A stretch of DNA of 64,000 bases from Symsagittifera roscoffensis (GCF_963678635.1 NC_087062.1:90557845-90621844), one strand, 5' to 3'. Counted from the first letter of the stretch, positions 53,712 through 64,000 are shown. Notes: generated from the sequence alone by a model not told the origin. Numbers and translations: made by a program.

Positions 53712-54060
53712 TCAAGAAAATGCAAAAAATGTTTCAACTTTTATATCAAGTTGCCAAAAGTGTTTCAGTTTTTTAACAAGTTGCGAAAAACGTTTCAATT
53801 TTTTTAACAAGTTGCAAAATGTGTTTCATTTTTTTTGACAAAATGCGAAAATGGTGTTTCGATTTTTTTGACAAGATGCGAAAAGTGTTTCACTTTTTTT
53901 AACAAGATGCGAAAAGTGTTTCACTTTTTTCCTAGAAATGCGAAAAGTGTTTATCTTTTTTCGACAAAATGCGAAAAGTGTTTTACTTTTTTCGATAAAA
54001 TGCAAAAATTGTTTCAATTTTTTCTACAAAGTGCTAAAAATGTGTACAAGATGCAAAAAC
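53712..54060. repeat. 31-bp minisatellite, about 11 units
   Basis: The unit is roughly CAAGATGCGAAAAGTGTTTC followed by ACTTTTTTTAA. Units vary at several positions and in length by 1-2 bases. A 31-base unit is not a multiple of three, so the peptides that can be read across it on either strand are probably accidental. Confidence 0.85.
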
Positions 54061-54298
54061 CATAAGGTAACTTTTTACTTGTGTACAATTTTTCTAATGT
54101 TTTTTCGAATATGTGTGCAAAACTTATTCGAGTTTTTTAACATATGTGCGAGTTCGGAGCACTAAATTAAGTTCTAATTGTTTTTCAATGGTTTACCCTG
54201 AATCTCTCATCTATTCTCACAATTAAAATGAAATTGAATAAATTAATTAATTACAGAAAACGAAGTCAGTACCAAACAACAATTTTTTACAAAAATAA
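54061..54298. other. AT-rich spacer
   Basis: No gene is seen; 3' flank of the acidic ORF. Confidence 0.35.
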
Positions 54299-54793
54299 TT
54301 ATTCAAACAGCTGTCGAGCAGCAGAAGAGTTCTGCAGATTCTCTTTAGAACGCAGAGCTGGACGAGGTTCCATTGCTGGTGGTTGTTGTGGAGGAGTGTT
54401 TTGAGGCGTCATTGTTTCTGAGAAACCCTCATCTTCATCTATTGTGATGGGGTTTTCGGCTGATCCTGCTTCCTCCCAAAGAAAGACGAAGTCGTCGACT
54501 GGTTGAGCCACAAATCTTGAGTCAGGAATCTCGGGGTAGTTCATTCCCATATGCTCAGACACTTCCTCCATCATTTGCATGGTTCCAAGTTGGTTTTCTG
54601 TGATGGGAACTTGCATCATATGATGCTCGCTGAAATCCCTTCACATCACTTCCACCATGGGCTAGACTTGGATTGGGATGTCCATTCGAGCCAGAAAAAC
54701 TCCAGAGACTGTTTCTCGCACTTGGGTTTTTACTAGATCAGGTGAAAATTCTACAGAGTACATAAGGTTGCTGTTTTGCACTGAGAAGATCAT
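54299..54793 (-). pseudogene. acidic ORF with two in-frame stops, unknown
   Basis: From ATG at 54793 the frame reads MIFSVQNSNLMYSVEFSPDL and VKTQVRETVSGVFLARMDIP. It then passes TAG and TGA codons near 54665-54640 in the same frame and continues openly as MMQVPITENQLGTMQMMEEV, with an acidic middle (ENPITIDEDEGFSE) and a Pro/Gln/Arg tail. Codon use is balanced. No family is recognised. Location and strand suggest a Polinton gene. Confidence 0.4.
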
Positions 54794-55022
54794 TTTGAGC
54801 AATAAGATGACTAAAAGAGCTAAAACAAGAAAGAACTGAGAGGAGGGGGAACCTTACAAAAAATAAGTTGAAATTAGGATGTTTAGAGCTGAGAGAGGAG
54901 GTAGTGGACGGTGGTTTAGTTGAAAATAAAATGATTTTTAGTTAGGAGTGAGGGGTATCTTCAACTGGAATGTGTAGGTTCAATATATCAGAATGGGTTT
55001 TCCTTATTTGGATTGTAGCTGT

Positions 55023-55162
55023 GTCCAATCACATTTCAGTTTCATTTTATGGATTTCTTATAGAAAACTCGAGTCCAATCGGAAACAAAGCTCCATTTTT
55101 ACACATTTTCGTTTTCAATCACAAAACTGTTCATTTTTGTTCTAGTTGTCGTATCCAATCAG
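55023..55162. promoter_or_regulatory. cluster of CAATC/CCAATC motifs
   Basis: TCCAATCAC, TCCAATCGG, TTCAATCAC and TCCAATCAG occur at about 55023, 55072, 55114 and 55152, spaced 38-50 bases. They could be CCAAT-type elements upstream of the minus-strand ORF at 54793, or a decayed tandem repeat. Confidence 0.25.
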
Positions 55163-55180
55163 ACAAAAGTTGTTTACCTT

Positions 55181-55920
55181 TTAAGGACTTAAATCTTCCA
55201 AATAAGTAAAATACACACAAAAACAATCGCAAAAGTAAATGACCAAAAATTGTTTACTGTAAAAATAAGAAATGTTGCTGATATAACTAACAAAAGAAAA
55301 CAAATTAATGAAATTAACATCTCTGCAAATTTTTTCATCAAGGTAATTGAGTTTTTGGTTCGTAATCAGAGAGAAAGTGCTGGTTTTTGAGTAGATAGTC
55401 AAGTTCTTTGATGTTGATGTAGATTTGAAAGGATAACTCAAAGTTGATGAATTTTTCAAAGCGAATATCTGGAAATCTGATTCCAAACCGAATCTTTGAA
55501 AATCCTTAAAGAAATGAAGGAACAAAGAACTTTGTTGGGGAGTTTTTACGAATTGGGGTATCGGGTAGGGGATAAAAAAGGTCTTTGATTTATTCTCGTA
55601 CGATTTTTCAATTTACTTCAAATTTTCTAAAGTAAATAAAATTTCTTTCCTTGTGAGATGTAACTCAGCCGTAAGTTTGAAGCTTTGATACGCAAGATGT
55701 GGATCAAAAGTAAACTCTTTGATTGAGTAAGTTTCTCTAAGTAGGCCTTTATTTAGTCGGTGAACTCTATTTTGGACAACATAAACGTCCAAAAAATTAT
55801 GAAAAAGTAATAGTCAACATCTATTTCATCAATAAGAAAATCAATTGGAATTTTTTCTTCTTGTAAAGTTACTCGAAGAATGTCAAATGTTTTCTGATAG
55901 AAATTTTTCAATTAATGATT
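55181..55920 (-). pseudogene. degraded ORF next to polymerase, possible membrane segment
   Basis: A 114-codon frame (55525-55181) ends with a hydrophobic stretch (FINLFSFVSYISNISYFY, then VIYFCDCFCVYF). Upstream, to about 55920, coding-like sequence is visible in broken frames (TFDILRVTLQEEKIPIDFL). The Leu/Ile/Glu composition is protein-like, but I cannot name it. The family is unknown and there are many breaks. Confidence 0.3.
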
Positions 55921-56154
55921 ATTGTTTTTTTTAAATGATAAACAGTTTTTTTTAGAAAATGCTGGATTTTGATTGGATGAAATCGAACAAACCGTGATAC
56001 TAAAAGAATACTCATTTCTGAATGGTTGATTTTCCCCAAGCAACATTAATTAAAACTAATTTCATTCTGATTTTTATACGTTAATAGCATTCGCTCTATA
56101 CTTTGTATAACTACTTGAAGTTATTTTCAATAACTTTGAGCAATTCAAAGTAAG

Positions 56155-56162
56155 TATAAATA
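56155..56162 (+). promoter_or_regulatory. TATA-like box of the polymerase gene
   Basis: TATAAATA, 100 bases upstream of the polymerase ATG at 56262. The same octamer occurs at 53250. Confidence 0.45.
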
Positions 56163-56261
56163 TTCTAATAATTTTTTGGGATTTTTTACTTTTCCCAATT
56201 TTGTATGTATCATTTACTTTTATTTATTTTTGGTACAGGCTAAATCTCCCACTTTTTTTAG

Positions 56262-57585
56262 ATGCCAGCTCTCAACAGGAATGAGAAAGTGAAAAGCGAG
56301 GATTGTGGCAAAGATTACAGAAGAGCCAATGCGGCTCGACATCGCAAGAGTTGTGTGCGAGGAGTCATTTCTTGTCCGGAATGTAGTTATTGTACATACA
56401 ACCAGCAAGAAATGAATTTCCATACGAGCAAGAAGCACGTAAAATCAACCCCAAAGTCAACAAAGTGTGTATCGTGTGAGAAAGAGTTTCCAAACTATTA
56501 TTCACTTCAAAAACATCGCAAGAAAGATCACGGGTTGAAAGCGAGGAAAACGAGTGATTTTGTATCTGATTTGAATAAAAACTTGGAAAACGGGGAGGAT
56601 AGTGATCAGCTACGAAATGAGTTGTATGCCTGTCAACACTTCTTGACAGATACCAAGATGGAAAATCTAGTTAATGAAAAACTGGATCAAGTCCTTGAAA
56701 AACTTGATTGTGCAGCATCAATCAACATTGCCTTGGGATTTGTGTTACGTTATATAGAAACGGGCGAATATCGTTACTTCTACGCTCATGAAAATAACAC
56801 ACTCTTTGATAAATCTATACTGCTTTGTACTAAAACAGACTTGACGACTATACAGAACAAGGTGAATAAGCAAGATACCATTTTTGCCGCCCTAGTGAAA
56901 AATTTATCTATGGGATGTCCAGATTCTGTGATTCCAGAACCACTTCTGAGGAATAACCATGTTAATTGTTTGATTTCGGATGGGCACACGCAACAACCAT
57001 GCAATGACAATTTGTGTTTGTTTCGAGCACTTGCAGTTCCTTTACATGGAACACCTTATCTTAAAACATCCAACTCCGTGATTTTTAATGCTTTTCTTGA
57101 AAAACCGTGTTGTGATCTGAAACAATTTCGTGAAGTTTCGGTGGGTAATCTACCAATAGCTGAAGATGTAGTGGAGAAAAACATCTTTACCTACGATATC
57201 GACATTGAATACGGCAATTTTGTGAGAGAATTAGCTCGGAGAAGTATCGGCAAATACGAGAATACAGTGAAACTTCTACGATACAACAATCACATTATTT
57301 ACGTCAATAAAATCGACAGCTTCTTTAAATGCTTCCGATGCCCAACTAGCGATACTTTTTTCCACAAAGCAGACCACTTCAACCGCCATCTTCTCTGTTG
57401 CAAGGAAAGAATCAAAAACATTTACCCCAAAAGTGTTTATACTCTACAAGAGACGTTGTTTGAAAAACTGGATGGGTTCAAAATTGAGTACACCAAGAAC
57501 AAACCTTATTCAAAAATGTCGCTATTTTCGACTTTGAATCAATTTGCGTGCCATCCGAAGAACTTAAACCAACGGAAACAATAAC
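56262..57585 (+). pseudogene. Polinton protein-primed DNA polymerase B, N-terminal part
   Basis: A 440-codon frame from ATG. It opens with zinc-finger-like Cys/His clusters (CPECSYCTYNQQEMNFHTSK; CVSCEKEFPNYYSLQKHRKK), then IALGFVLRYIETGEYRYFYA, MGCPDSVIPEPLLRN, DNLCLFRALAVPLHG and CFRCPTSDTFFHKADHFNRH. At about 57500 a one-base shift occurs; in the +1 frame, reading continues LFKNVAIFDFESICVPSEEL, where DFES is exonuclease motif I. At about 57585 it meets unrelated repeat DNA. The rest of the exonuclease and the whole polymerase domain are missing. The enzyme would replicate the element using a terminal protein primer. Confidence 0.8.
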
Positions 57586-58136
57586 TTTATCGGGAAGCAT
57601 GAACCCAGATAGTGGGAGAAGATTTCCTGGAACCAGCTTATTGACGATGTGGGAACTCATGAAGCCTTCATGGTGCCCAAATCCGAACGCAGGCCTGATA
57701 TGGGACCTTACCGCTGAGATTGAGCTAGAGCGAAACGATGATGAGAGCCTGCACAACTTAGCCATGATACATCATTTATTGGCTTTGAAAATAACGAGAC
57801 AAGAGGACAAGCAACCCATGGAACCGTCCGAGGGGAATTCTTGTAGCGATTGGATGAAAAAGGGTACCTGCCTAGTTTCCAGGTGTGGAATGGAAGGGCA
57901 TGTATGTGGGAACGGTCATTGCTTGAAAACGTTGAACGAACAGCATCGCCAGCTAGCCAAAATGTATGGAAGACTGCGCATGTCGGATAAGAATTAGATG
58001 GAGTTGATTGCGGACTGCCATGGAGTGACGGAGGTGAACCTGAAGAATTCCTTAGGGTTCCGCAGTATGACCAGCTCGGTTGAATCATTGGAACGCCTGG
58101 AGCGTGCCCATGAACTGGTCACATTCTTGAGTGTGG
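57586..58136 (+). CDS. unidentified repeat, left part with Cys/His motif
   Basis: An open plus-strand frame runs to a TAG at 57995-57997 and, after it, stays in the same frame to 58234. It contains CSDWMKKGTCLVSRCGMEGH then VCGNGHC, a Cys/His pattern that could bind zinc (CCCH- or knuckle-like), and LERLERAHELVTFLS. The sequence GATAGTGGGAGAAGATTTCC at 57607 recurs at 58439. A retroelement gag is possible. This part is not repeated in the second copy within the window. Confidence 0.4.
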
Positions 58137-59010
58137 AAATGTTCTCCGGAGCATTGCAGACGGAACAGAATGTTGTAAGCTGGCGAGAAGCTCTAGAAAA
58201 CGAAATGAAAGTGAAGACGAGGGGTATCGTATGACAGTCGGCTCAAAGGTTCTAGTGGGATCTAGTATGGCACCATATTGCAATAGTAAATACCCAACGC
58301 AACTTGTGGTTATAGATGCCAGAACGCAACATAGACTAATTGATGCGTGAGGCTGTCGAGAATGTCTGAGAAATCCCATGAGCTACTGACAAAGATCTTT
58401 CGGGCAGTCCAGGAGAGGTCTATGTATGAAAAAGAAGAGATAGTGGGAGAAGATTTCCTGGAACGCCAAAGCAGTAACGACCAGGAATGACCGAACAGGA
58501 GATGGCTGTGCCAACTCCAAAGCAACTGAGCAGAGTGAGCGTAACTGAGTAAGTGACTGGATCAGTTCAGAACTACTTGTAAAATTCTGAGAATACCGAA
58601 ACCGATAGGAAGAATATTGGCAAGACAGGGATTGATGCCTTGGTTCCGTGGAGTGATGACAGTTTGGGTGTACGAACCCACGAAGCGTCATATGTCCCAA
58701 AACACGCAAGCCTATCAATCCTTCCAGCTAGACATATCACCGGAAGCCTATAAAAGAGCCTTCCTGACACATAAGATTGCTGTGACTACAGCGGTGAAAA
58801 GAGTAGTTGGGCTGTCTCGTACCCCAGAACAAGAGAAGAAAGAGGTCTTACAAGCTGACCTAGAGCGAAAGGTGAGCCTGTGTCTGCATAACAGCTTCTC
58901 CAGGAATCGAGAGCAGAAAGTGAACGTGGATCTTGCCCTGCTGCAAACAGAGAATGCTGGAGCAAGAAAGTTGGGGCACGGCCCGTAACTCTGTGGACTT
59001 GCTTCAAAAA
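58137..59010 (+). repeat. unidentified interspersed repeat, copy 1
   Basis: Nearly identical to 63127-64000 (offset 4990). It carries a 42-codon ORF (58362-58490, MSEKSHELLTKIFRAVQERS) and a 123-codon frame (58617-58988) with PWFRGVMTVWVYEP, AYQSFQLDISPEAYKRAF and SRTPEQEKKEVLQADLERK. Both frames are present in copy 2. The class is unknown; a capsid-type retroelement protein is one option. Confidence 0.7.
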
Positions 59011-60399
59011 GTCGTGGAATACAGTGAGATTGGAGAGCAGAAACCGGAAGCGATGGAGTGAAGATTGAAGGTGAAGATGAAGATTCAAGAATGAAGAGAT
59101 AGAAAACTTTGTCGTTGTAGTGCGTGAAAATTTAAATTAATCAACCAAGATTGATTAATGTAACTTTCAAACTTTTTGTTTTGATGCAGTTTGGTCAAAC
59201 CAGACTTGGAATTGTTACAATTGTTGTTCAAATTGTTTAATTACAATGAATAATTCTAGTTGACGATTATTTGAAGTTTTTAACCTGTGTAGGACACATT
59301 TTCACTTTGTGGCGACCTGGTAGGGTTTGGGTACGCTCGCTCGAGGAGGGTGAGTACCTCATTACCTTTCCTAGCCACAGAGTTTCTTAATTTTAATATC
59401 GAGGGCGACAGCATAAATGAATCATTATACATTGTTAGTGACGTTAAGTTAATTTCAACGGAAGCGTGGCCGTGCCACGTTTCAAACCTTTTTGAAATCA
59501 GCGAGAGGCAGAAAAAACTTTATGGAGAAATGATGTAAAAAGTCAGAAAAAAAATTTTATCTAAGAAACACCTCATAGTGCAAATTTTGTGAAAATATTA
59601 AGAAGCAGTGCAATATAGTACGATTCCCTTTATGACATACGGTGAGTTGAGGTGACGTAGATAAAATTTCATTTTCTAATGCAATTTGAAAGTTGATTAT
59701 AGAAAACTGGATCGCCTCTTGAAAATAACCCGGAGTTATGCTTTCACTAGGGGCATTGAAGTGGACTGCCCGGAGAGTATGTGCCATTAGAATTTCAATT
59801 TTTAAAAATTCGAATTGAGATGGAACATTTCTCAGAATATAAGAAGAGCGGTCAAATTACACAATCGAATGAGACAAGACGGAAAACAGTTGAAAATCGA
59901 CAGAGAACAATAAAGTCTCGTATCGTGATAACATGTCACGATAAGACGCTTATTCGAAAGAGAACATACAAAAGAAAGGTTCAGTGGGACATCCCGAGCT
60001 GATCAGTACCCTTCCGTACCGCAGGATTAAAGAGATAAGGGTGTTATCTCTGAGGGAGAGTGGAATTGAAGGCGTGGTGCCCAGAGACTATTACATGCTT
60101 AGAGAATATATAACTGACTTTTTAGCCACTCTAGTGCCCTGAACAATTGAATTAACTCCAGTATTGTTTAGTATTTTGGAGCATGAGTGGCTAGAAAGAG
60201 GAAAGGGTCAATCCATCTCCAATGGGTTTAGTTTATAATTGTCACTAAAAACATAGTAAAATAGGATATTCAAGCCGTGTTGTTAATGGTACTCATGTAG
60301 TCTGGGGATCCGAGACCCAGCTATGTGGTTATCTTCGCATGTAACCAAAGCTGATTGAAATTCGTTGGACTGATGGCCTAAAAGTGGTAACTTTTACTT
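59011..60399. other. repeat continuation, no clear gene
   Basis: TGGCGACC at 59310-59317, preceded by TTCACTTTG, resembles a retroelement primer-binding site. TGTGGC (59308-59313) and GCCACA (59381-59386) can pair around a GC-rich segment. A plus-strand frame at 59781-60002 is basic (SQITQSNETRRKTVENRQ-like) and a following frame reads LPYRRIKEIRVLSLRES and VVPRDYYMLREYITDFLATL with one shift. These may be remains of another retroelement protein. Confidence 0.35.
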
Positions 60400-61300
60400 A
60401 GCCTAAGTGAAAAATTATCGGGGTATTAGTATGCTCCCGGGCATTTCAATTATCCTTGAACGAATTTTATTTAATCACATTTATGAACGTGTTTGCCCTT
60501 TTCTGTCGAGTAAACAATTTGGGTTTAGATCTGGTAGTGGTACCACTATTCAATTTTTGCAATATGTTGATCAGTTATACAAAGTTTTTGATGCAAATGA
60601 CGATATGCATGCTATTTATTTCGACGTACAAAAAGCTTTCGATACAGTTTGTCACAAAACATTATTATCTAAATTACAACGTATTGGTTTTGATGTTATT
60701 TTTTTTAGCTATTGTTAGTTCGTATCTTGGCTGTCGCACTCAACAGGTAAAGATTAACAGGAGCTTGTCTGTCTCTGCGCCTTTTAATAGTGGGGTTCCC
60801 CAAGGTAGTGTCTTAAGGCCCTTACTTTTCTTGATTTAATTAATGATTTACCCATTTGTTTTGCTCACTCTAGTTGTTTTCTGTTTGCAGATGACTGTAA
60901 ACTATTATGTAAATATGCAAATCTTCTTCAATTCGATGTAAAAAAAATTTGTAATTGGATGAATGATAACCATCTACATTTGCACCCCAGTAAAACAAAG
61001 CATTTCAGTATTTTTGAAAATAATGTAAATTTGTATCTAGGCGTATTGCCAATTGATACAGTTTTAACTATCAAAGATTTGGTTGTTTATTTTCAAAGAA
61101 TCTTTCTTGGTCTAATCATATTAACAACAAACTTGCTAATTGTAACCGCAGCCTATTTTTTGTCAAGCGTAATGTACCTTTTAGTGCCCCCGTTAAAACT
61201 AAGTTCAACATCTACGTGGCCTGTGTAAAGAGTATCCTATTATACAACTCGTCAATTTGGTATCCTGCTTTTTCTGATTTACACAAGATGGAAGCCTTAC
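60400..61300 (+). pseudogene. non-LTR retrotransposon reverse transcriptase, 5'-truncated
   Basis: KNYRGISMLPGISIILERIL, then FLSSKQFGFRSGSGTTIQFL, AIYFDVQKAFDTVCHKTLL (catalytic Asp), a shift, and PFNSGVPQGSVLRPLLFLI (block B), INDLP, FADDCKLLCKY (FADD active site), then NDNHLHLHPSKTKHF and, near 61230, KSILLYNSSIWYPAFSDLHK. Domain order and motifs are those of LINE-type RTs of the CR1/jockey group. At least three frameshifts occur. No endonuclease domain lies upstream, so it is a 5'-truncated dead copy. Confidence 0.85.
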
Positions 61301-61698
61301 AGAAAATACTTACACAAGATAGTAGCCTTACAGTGAAAAACGGGTAGAATTTAGGTAACTGACGCCGGCCAGTCGTGAATAGGTGCTTTTTCTACGCTCC
61401 GTCACTATGTAGTATTTGGTCGAATGTGAGTTTGTGGGTTCATTGTGTCTGTCAAACTTTGCTTCATCAGCAAAACAAACTATGATTTTCTTGTGCCATC
61501 ATCTGCCTCGGAAAACGTTTCTCAATTTTTTTTTCACTGTTGTCGATAACGCCAAATTCACTAAATTTATACGCGTTCGACAGTTTTCTCATCAAACCTC
61601 GACCAAAAAACGTCACTAATTTGAAAAGAACGATTTCTTAAGTTGATTGAATGTGCTTCAGTAGTCTCCTGATTTTTTTAGTTCACATCTGTTTTTAG

Positions 61699-61861
61699 GG
61701 TGAATCAGATTACACATTCGGAGAAGCGACTGAAATGCGGCATAATCTTCTGAAAAGCTACGAAGTAATCGAGGGCCTTAGCAAACGCATTGTGAGCGGA
61801 TGCTCTTTGTCACCGCAAGAGTACAAACTGGCAATTGCCATCCGAAAATTGCCATGCTCAA
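61699..61861 (+). CDS. internal exon resembling rabenosyn-5
   Basis: A 3' splice site (ctgtttttag, AG at 61697-61698) precedes 54 open codons and a possible donor (CAA|GTATAATC). The peptide reads GESDYTFGEATEMRHNLLKS, then YEVIEGLSKRI and LSPQEYKLAIAIRKLPC. The pattern of a GE-x-x-Y start, a leucine-rich LLKSYE.I..LSKRI helix and a later AIR matches my memory of the helical part of rabenosyn-5, an endosomal FYVE protein that binds Rab4/Rab5. It lies among transposons on the plus strand; no partner exon is found in the window. Codon use is much less AT-biased than its surroundings. Confidence 0.42.
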
Positions 61862-63126
61862 GTATAATCTCAGTTGACTTAGTTTCTTGTTATTATAGTT
61901 CCAGTTTTTTTTTGGTTGGCGTTTTATACTTTCGATTGATCTTTGGGTTCTGACTCGGAATCGATTTTTAAAATTGTCATTTCTCTTCTTAAAACTTCCC
62001 AGTTGTTCTTTTTTGTTATATTTCATCGGTGACTGCGTGGTTTTATGGTAGTTTGTCCTGCTTGATTTGAATTTTCGCTTTCGGAACAAGTTTCAACAGT
62101 GCATCTCCTAGTATGGAATTTTAAATTTCCCCAGTTGTGTTGCAGAAATCATAGTTAGACTCATCTAGAGAGAAGTGGTAGAGGTCCCGTGGTTTGATTG
62201 CGTTCTTGGTGTGTCGATTTGCTTAGTTCTACTTCTTGAACTCTGCTTCGACTTTGTGGTTGACTATATTTCGACTGTGTTTGAATTAGTTTTAGAGTCT
62301 GTGTTTGGCTTTGAATTCATGGATAGAAAATAGTTTGTTATTTCAGGTTTTATCCTTGTTGAATGCATGTCTTTTTTTCTACCGCAGAATTTGTAATTTT
62401 TGTTCCGACCATTGAAAATCGGGAGGAACTTTTTATTCGGTGTGTTTTCGTTTTTTTCATTTTTTTTCCACGCTTAATCAGGTACACAACAAATCATCGG
62501 ACTGGGTTGAGTGATATATATCATTAAAGCCATTTTGGTTGTAATTCAAACCACATTAAAAAGTTCCCACATTTTTCTAGTGTCGAGAAAACCTGGTAAG
62601 AAATTTTTAATTTTTGGTCTAATATTTAGCTTATAAATCATTTAAGCTTAATTTAAGCCTAAATTTAAGGTAATTAACGCTTAATTTAAGCTTATGAGGT
62701 AATTTACGCTCAATTTAAGTTTTACTGGAGCAAAGTTAGTTTTTGGGGTTTTTAGCGCACTTAGGGAATCCACGTTTTTCAAACGTTCAAAAAAACGTAC
62801 AAATGTGAGCAACAGTTTTGTGAAAGTTTAAAACATTCACCATTTTTTTAACGTTTTTTTAGGTTTTTTCCACAAACTTTTTCAGCCTTTTTCTTTTGTT
62901 TCAATTTGCTTATTCAACTATGGCTGTCGAAGATGCCTAATTTCTCTTTTCTCTTTCAGATTTTTTATTGCTCAACACAAAAAATGACACTAATTGAAAA
63001 AAACACATATTTTTGTTAAGACTATGGTCGGAACATTCTGAGCTATTTGTACAGTAACCGGCTATCCTTGTTTTATTTTGTAATAGTTTAATTGAAAACA
63101 TGTGTCGGGCGGACCTGTTATAACTC
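61862..63126. other. intron or intergenic DNA with TTAAGC repeats
   Basis: No gene. Around 62625-62730 the motif AATTTAAGCTTA and its complement recur five or six times, a short degenerate repeat or palindrome. The rest is AT-rich. Confidence 0.4.
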
Positions 63127-64000
63127 AAATGTTCTCCGGAGCATTGCAGACGGAACAGAAGATTGTAAGCTGGCGAGAAGCTCTAGAAAACGAAATGAAA
63201 CTGAAGACGAGGGGTATCGTATGACAGTCGGCTCAAAGGTTCTGGTGGGATCTAGTATGGCACCATATTGCAATAGTAAATACCCAACGCACCTTGTGGT
63301 TATAGATGCCAAAACGCAACATAGACTAATTGATGCGTGAGACTGTCGAGAATGTCTGAGAAATCCCATGAGCTACTGACAAAGATCTTTCGGGCAGTCC
63401 AGGAGAGGTCTATGTATGAAAAAGAGGAGATATTGGGAGAAGATTTTCCTGGAACGCAAAAGCAGTAACGACCAGGAATGACCAAACAGGAGATGGCTGT
63501 GCCAACTCCAAAGCAACTGAGCAGAGTGAGCGTAACTGAGTAAGTGACTGGATCAGTTCAGAACTACTTGTAAAGTTCTGAGAATACCGAAGCCGATAGA
63601 AAGAATATTGGCAAGACAGGGATTGATGCCTTGGTTCCGTGGAGTGATGACAATTTGGGTGTACGAACCCACGAAGAGTCATATGTCCCGAAACACGCAA
63701 GCCTATCAATCCTTCCAGCTAGACATATCACCGGAAGCCTATAAAAAAGCCTTCCTGACACATAGGAATGCTGTGACTACAACAGTGAAAAGAGTAGCTG
63801 GGCTGTCTCGTACCCCAGAACAAGAGAAGAAAGAGGTCTTACAACCTGACCTAGAGCGAAAGTTGAGCCTGTGTCTGCATAACAGCTTCTCCAGGAATCG
63901 AGAGCAGAAAGTGAACGTGGATCTTGCCCTGCTGCAAACAAAGAATGCTGGAGCAAGAAAGTTGGGGCACGGCCCGTAACTCTGTGGACTTGCTTCAAAA
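63127..64000 (+). repeat. unidentified interspersed repeat, copy 2 (runs off the window)
   Basis: Starts abruptly at AAATGTTCTCCGGAGC and matches copy 1 from 58137 to the window end. The 123-codon frame (63608-63979) is intact and differs from copy 1 by about ten residues. The left half seen in copy 1 is missing, so this copy is truncated on that side or rearranged. Confidence 0.7.

Larger units (their letters stand above)
42308..57585. mobile_element. decayed Maverick/Polinton DNA transposon
   Basis: This region combines the hallmark genes of Polintons: adenain-like cysteine protease, retroviral-type integrase with a chromodomain-like tail, FtsK/HerA-type packaging ATPase, jelly-roll capsid-type proteins and the N-terminal part of protein-primed DNA polymerase B. 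Typical elements are 15-20 kb and self-synthesising, and are related to adenoviruses and virophages. Here most genes carry stops or shifts, and the protease-to-integrase block is present twice. Terminal inverted repeats and the rest of the polymerase are not seen, so the ends are unknown. Confidence 0.85.

Noticed and set aside
53826..54165. Open frames across the 31-bp repeat
   Set aside because: The unit length is not a multiple of three and both strands read open, so the frames are products of repeat composition.
59308..59386. tRNA-like fold
   Set aside because: Outer arms can pair, but there is no T-arm (GTTCGA-type) or correct anticodon arm.
1..64000. CRISPR arrays, operons, bacterial-type promoters or ribosome binding sites
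   Set aside because: None is seen. Splice sites, LTR elements and Polinton genes show eukaryotic nuclear DNA.

Overview
The window is animal nuclear DNA: AT-rich, with split genes, T-rich 3' splice sites and very short introns (64-67 nt in one transposon gene). An ecdysozoan invertebrate, such as a nematode or a mite-like arthropod, fits best, but the species cannot be fixed from sequence alone. Almost all of it is transposable-element DNA of several classes. Only a small tandem lipocalin cluster (5.1-9.9 kb), two doubtful exons near the left end, and one exon resembling rabenosyn-5 (61.7 kb) look like host genes. There is one assembly gap (41178-41377).

Left part (1-10.5 kb): a nest of inverted-repeat (foldback/MITE-like) elements lies at 1.1-3.4 kb. 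It is followed by an apolipoprotein-D-type lipocalin gene on the minus strand. That gene has two exons (9906-9699 and 8694-8291) whose splice phases match to give a 203-residue protein. Three partial copies of its second exon lie downstream; at least two are dead.

Middle part (10488-35173): a Ty3/gypsy-type LTR element on the minus strand, 18.3 kb from LTR to LTR, with a 4-bp target duplication (CGAA). Its order is LTR, leader, gag, protease, RT, RNase H, integrase, a Pro-rich ORF, an env-like glycoprotein region, a low-complexity tail and a large unrecognised 3' ORF. After insertion, a 6.3-kb piece carrying the gag/protease half, the 5' LTR and about 60 bp of flanking host DNA was tandemly duplicated, giving three LTRs. 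The join shows 3-bp microhomology. Both units carry stops and frameshifts, some shared and some private.

Right-middle part (42.3-57.6 kb): a decayed Maverick/Polinton DNA transposon, which is a virus-like self-synthesising element. On the minus strand it has an adenain-like protease, capsid-type proteins, a core-like basic protein, a retroviral-type integrase, a packaging ATPase and associated ORFs. On the plus strand it has the N-terminal third or so of a protein-primed DNA polymerase B. The protease-capsid-integrase block occurs twice (about 42.3-45.7 and 46.8-50.2 kb). In the second block the integrase is cut and joined directly to the end of the ATPase gene. The polymerase is broken at about 57.58 kb by an unrelated repeat.

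Right end (57.6-64 kb): two copies of an unidentified repeat (58137-59010 and 63127-64000), a 5'-truncated non-LTR reverse transcriptase (60.4-61.3 kb) and the rabenosyn-like exon. A 389-bp hAT-type deletion element with an 8-bp target duplication sits alone at 38.3 kb.

No family assignment was tested by database search; all rest on motifs read by eye.
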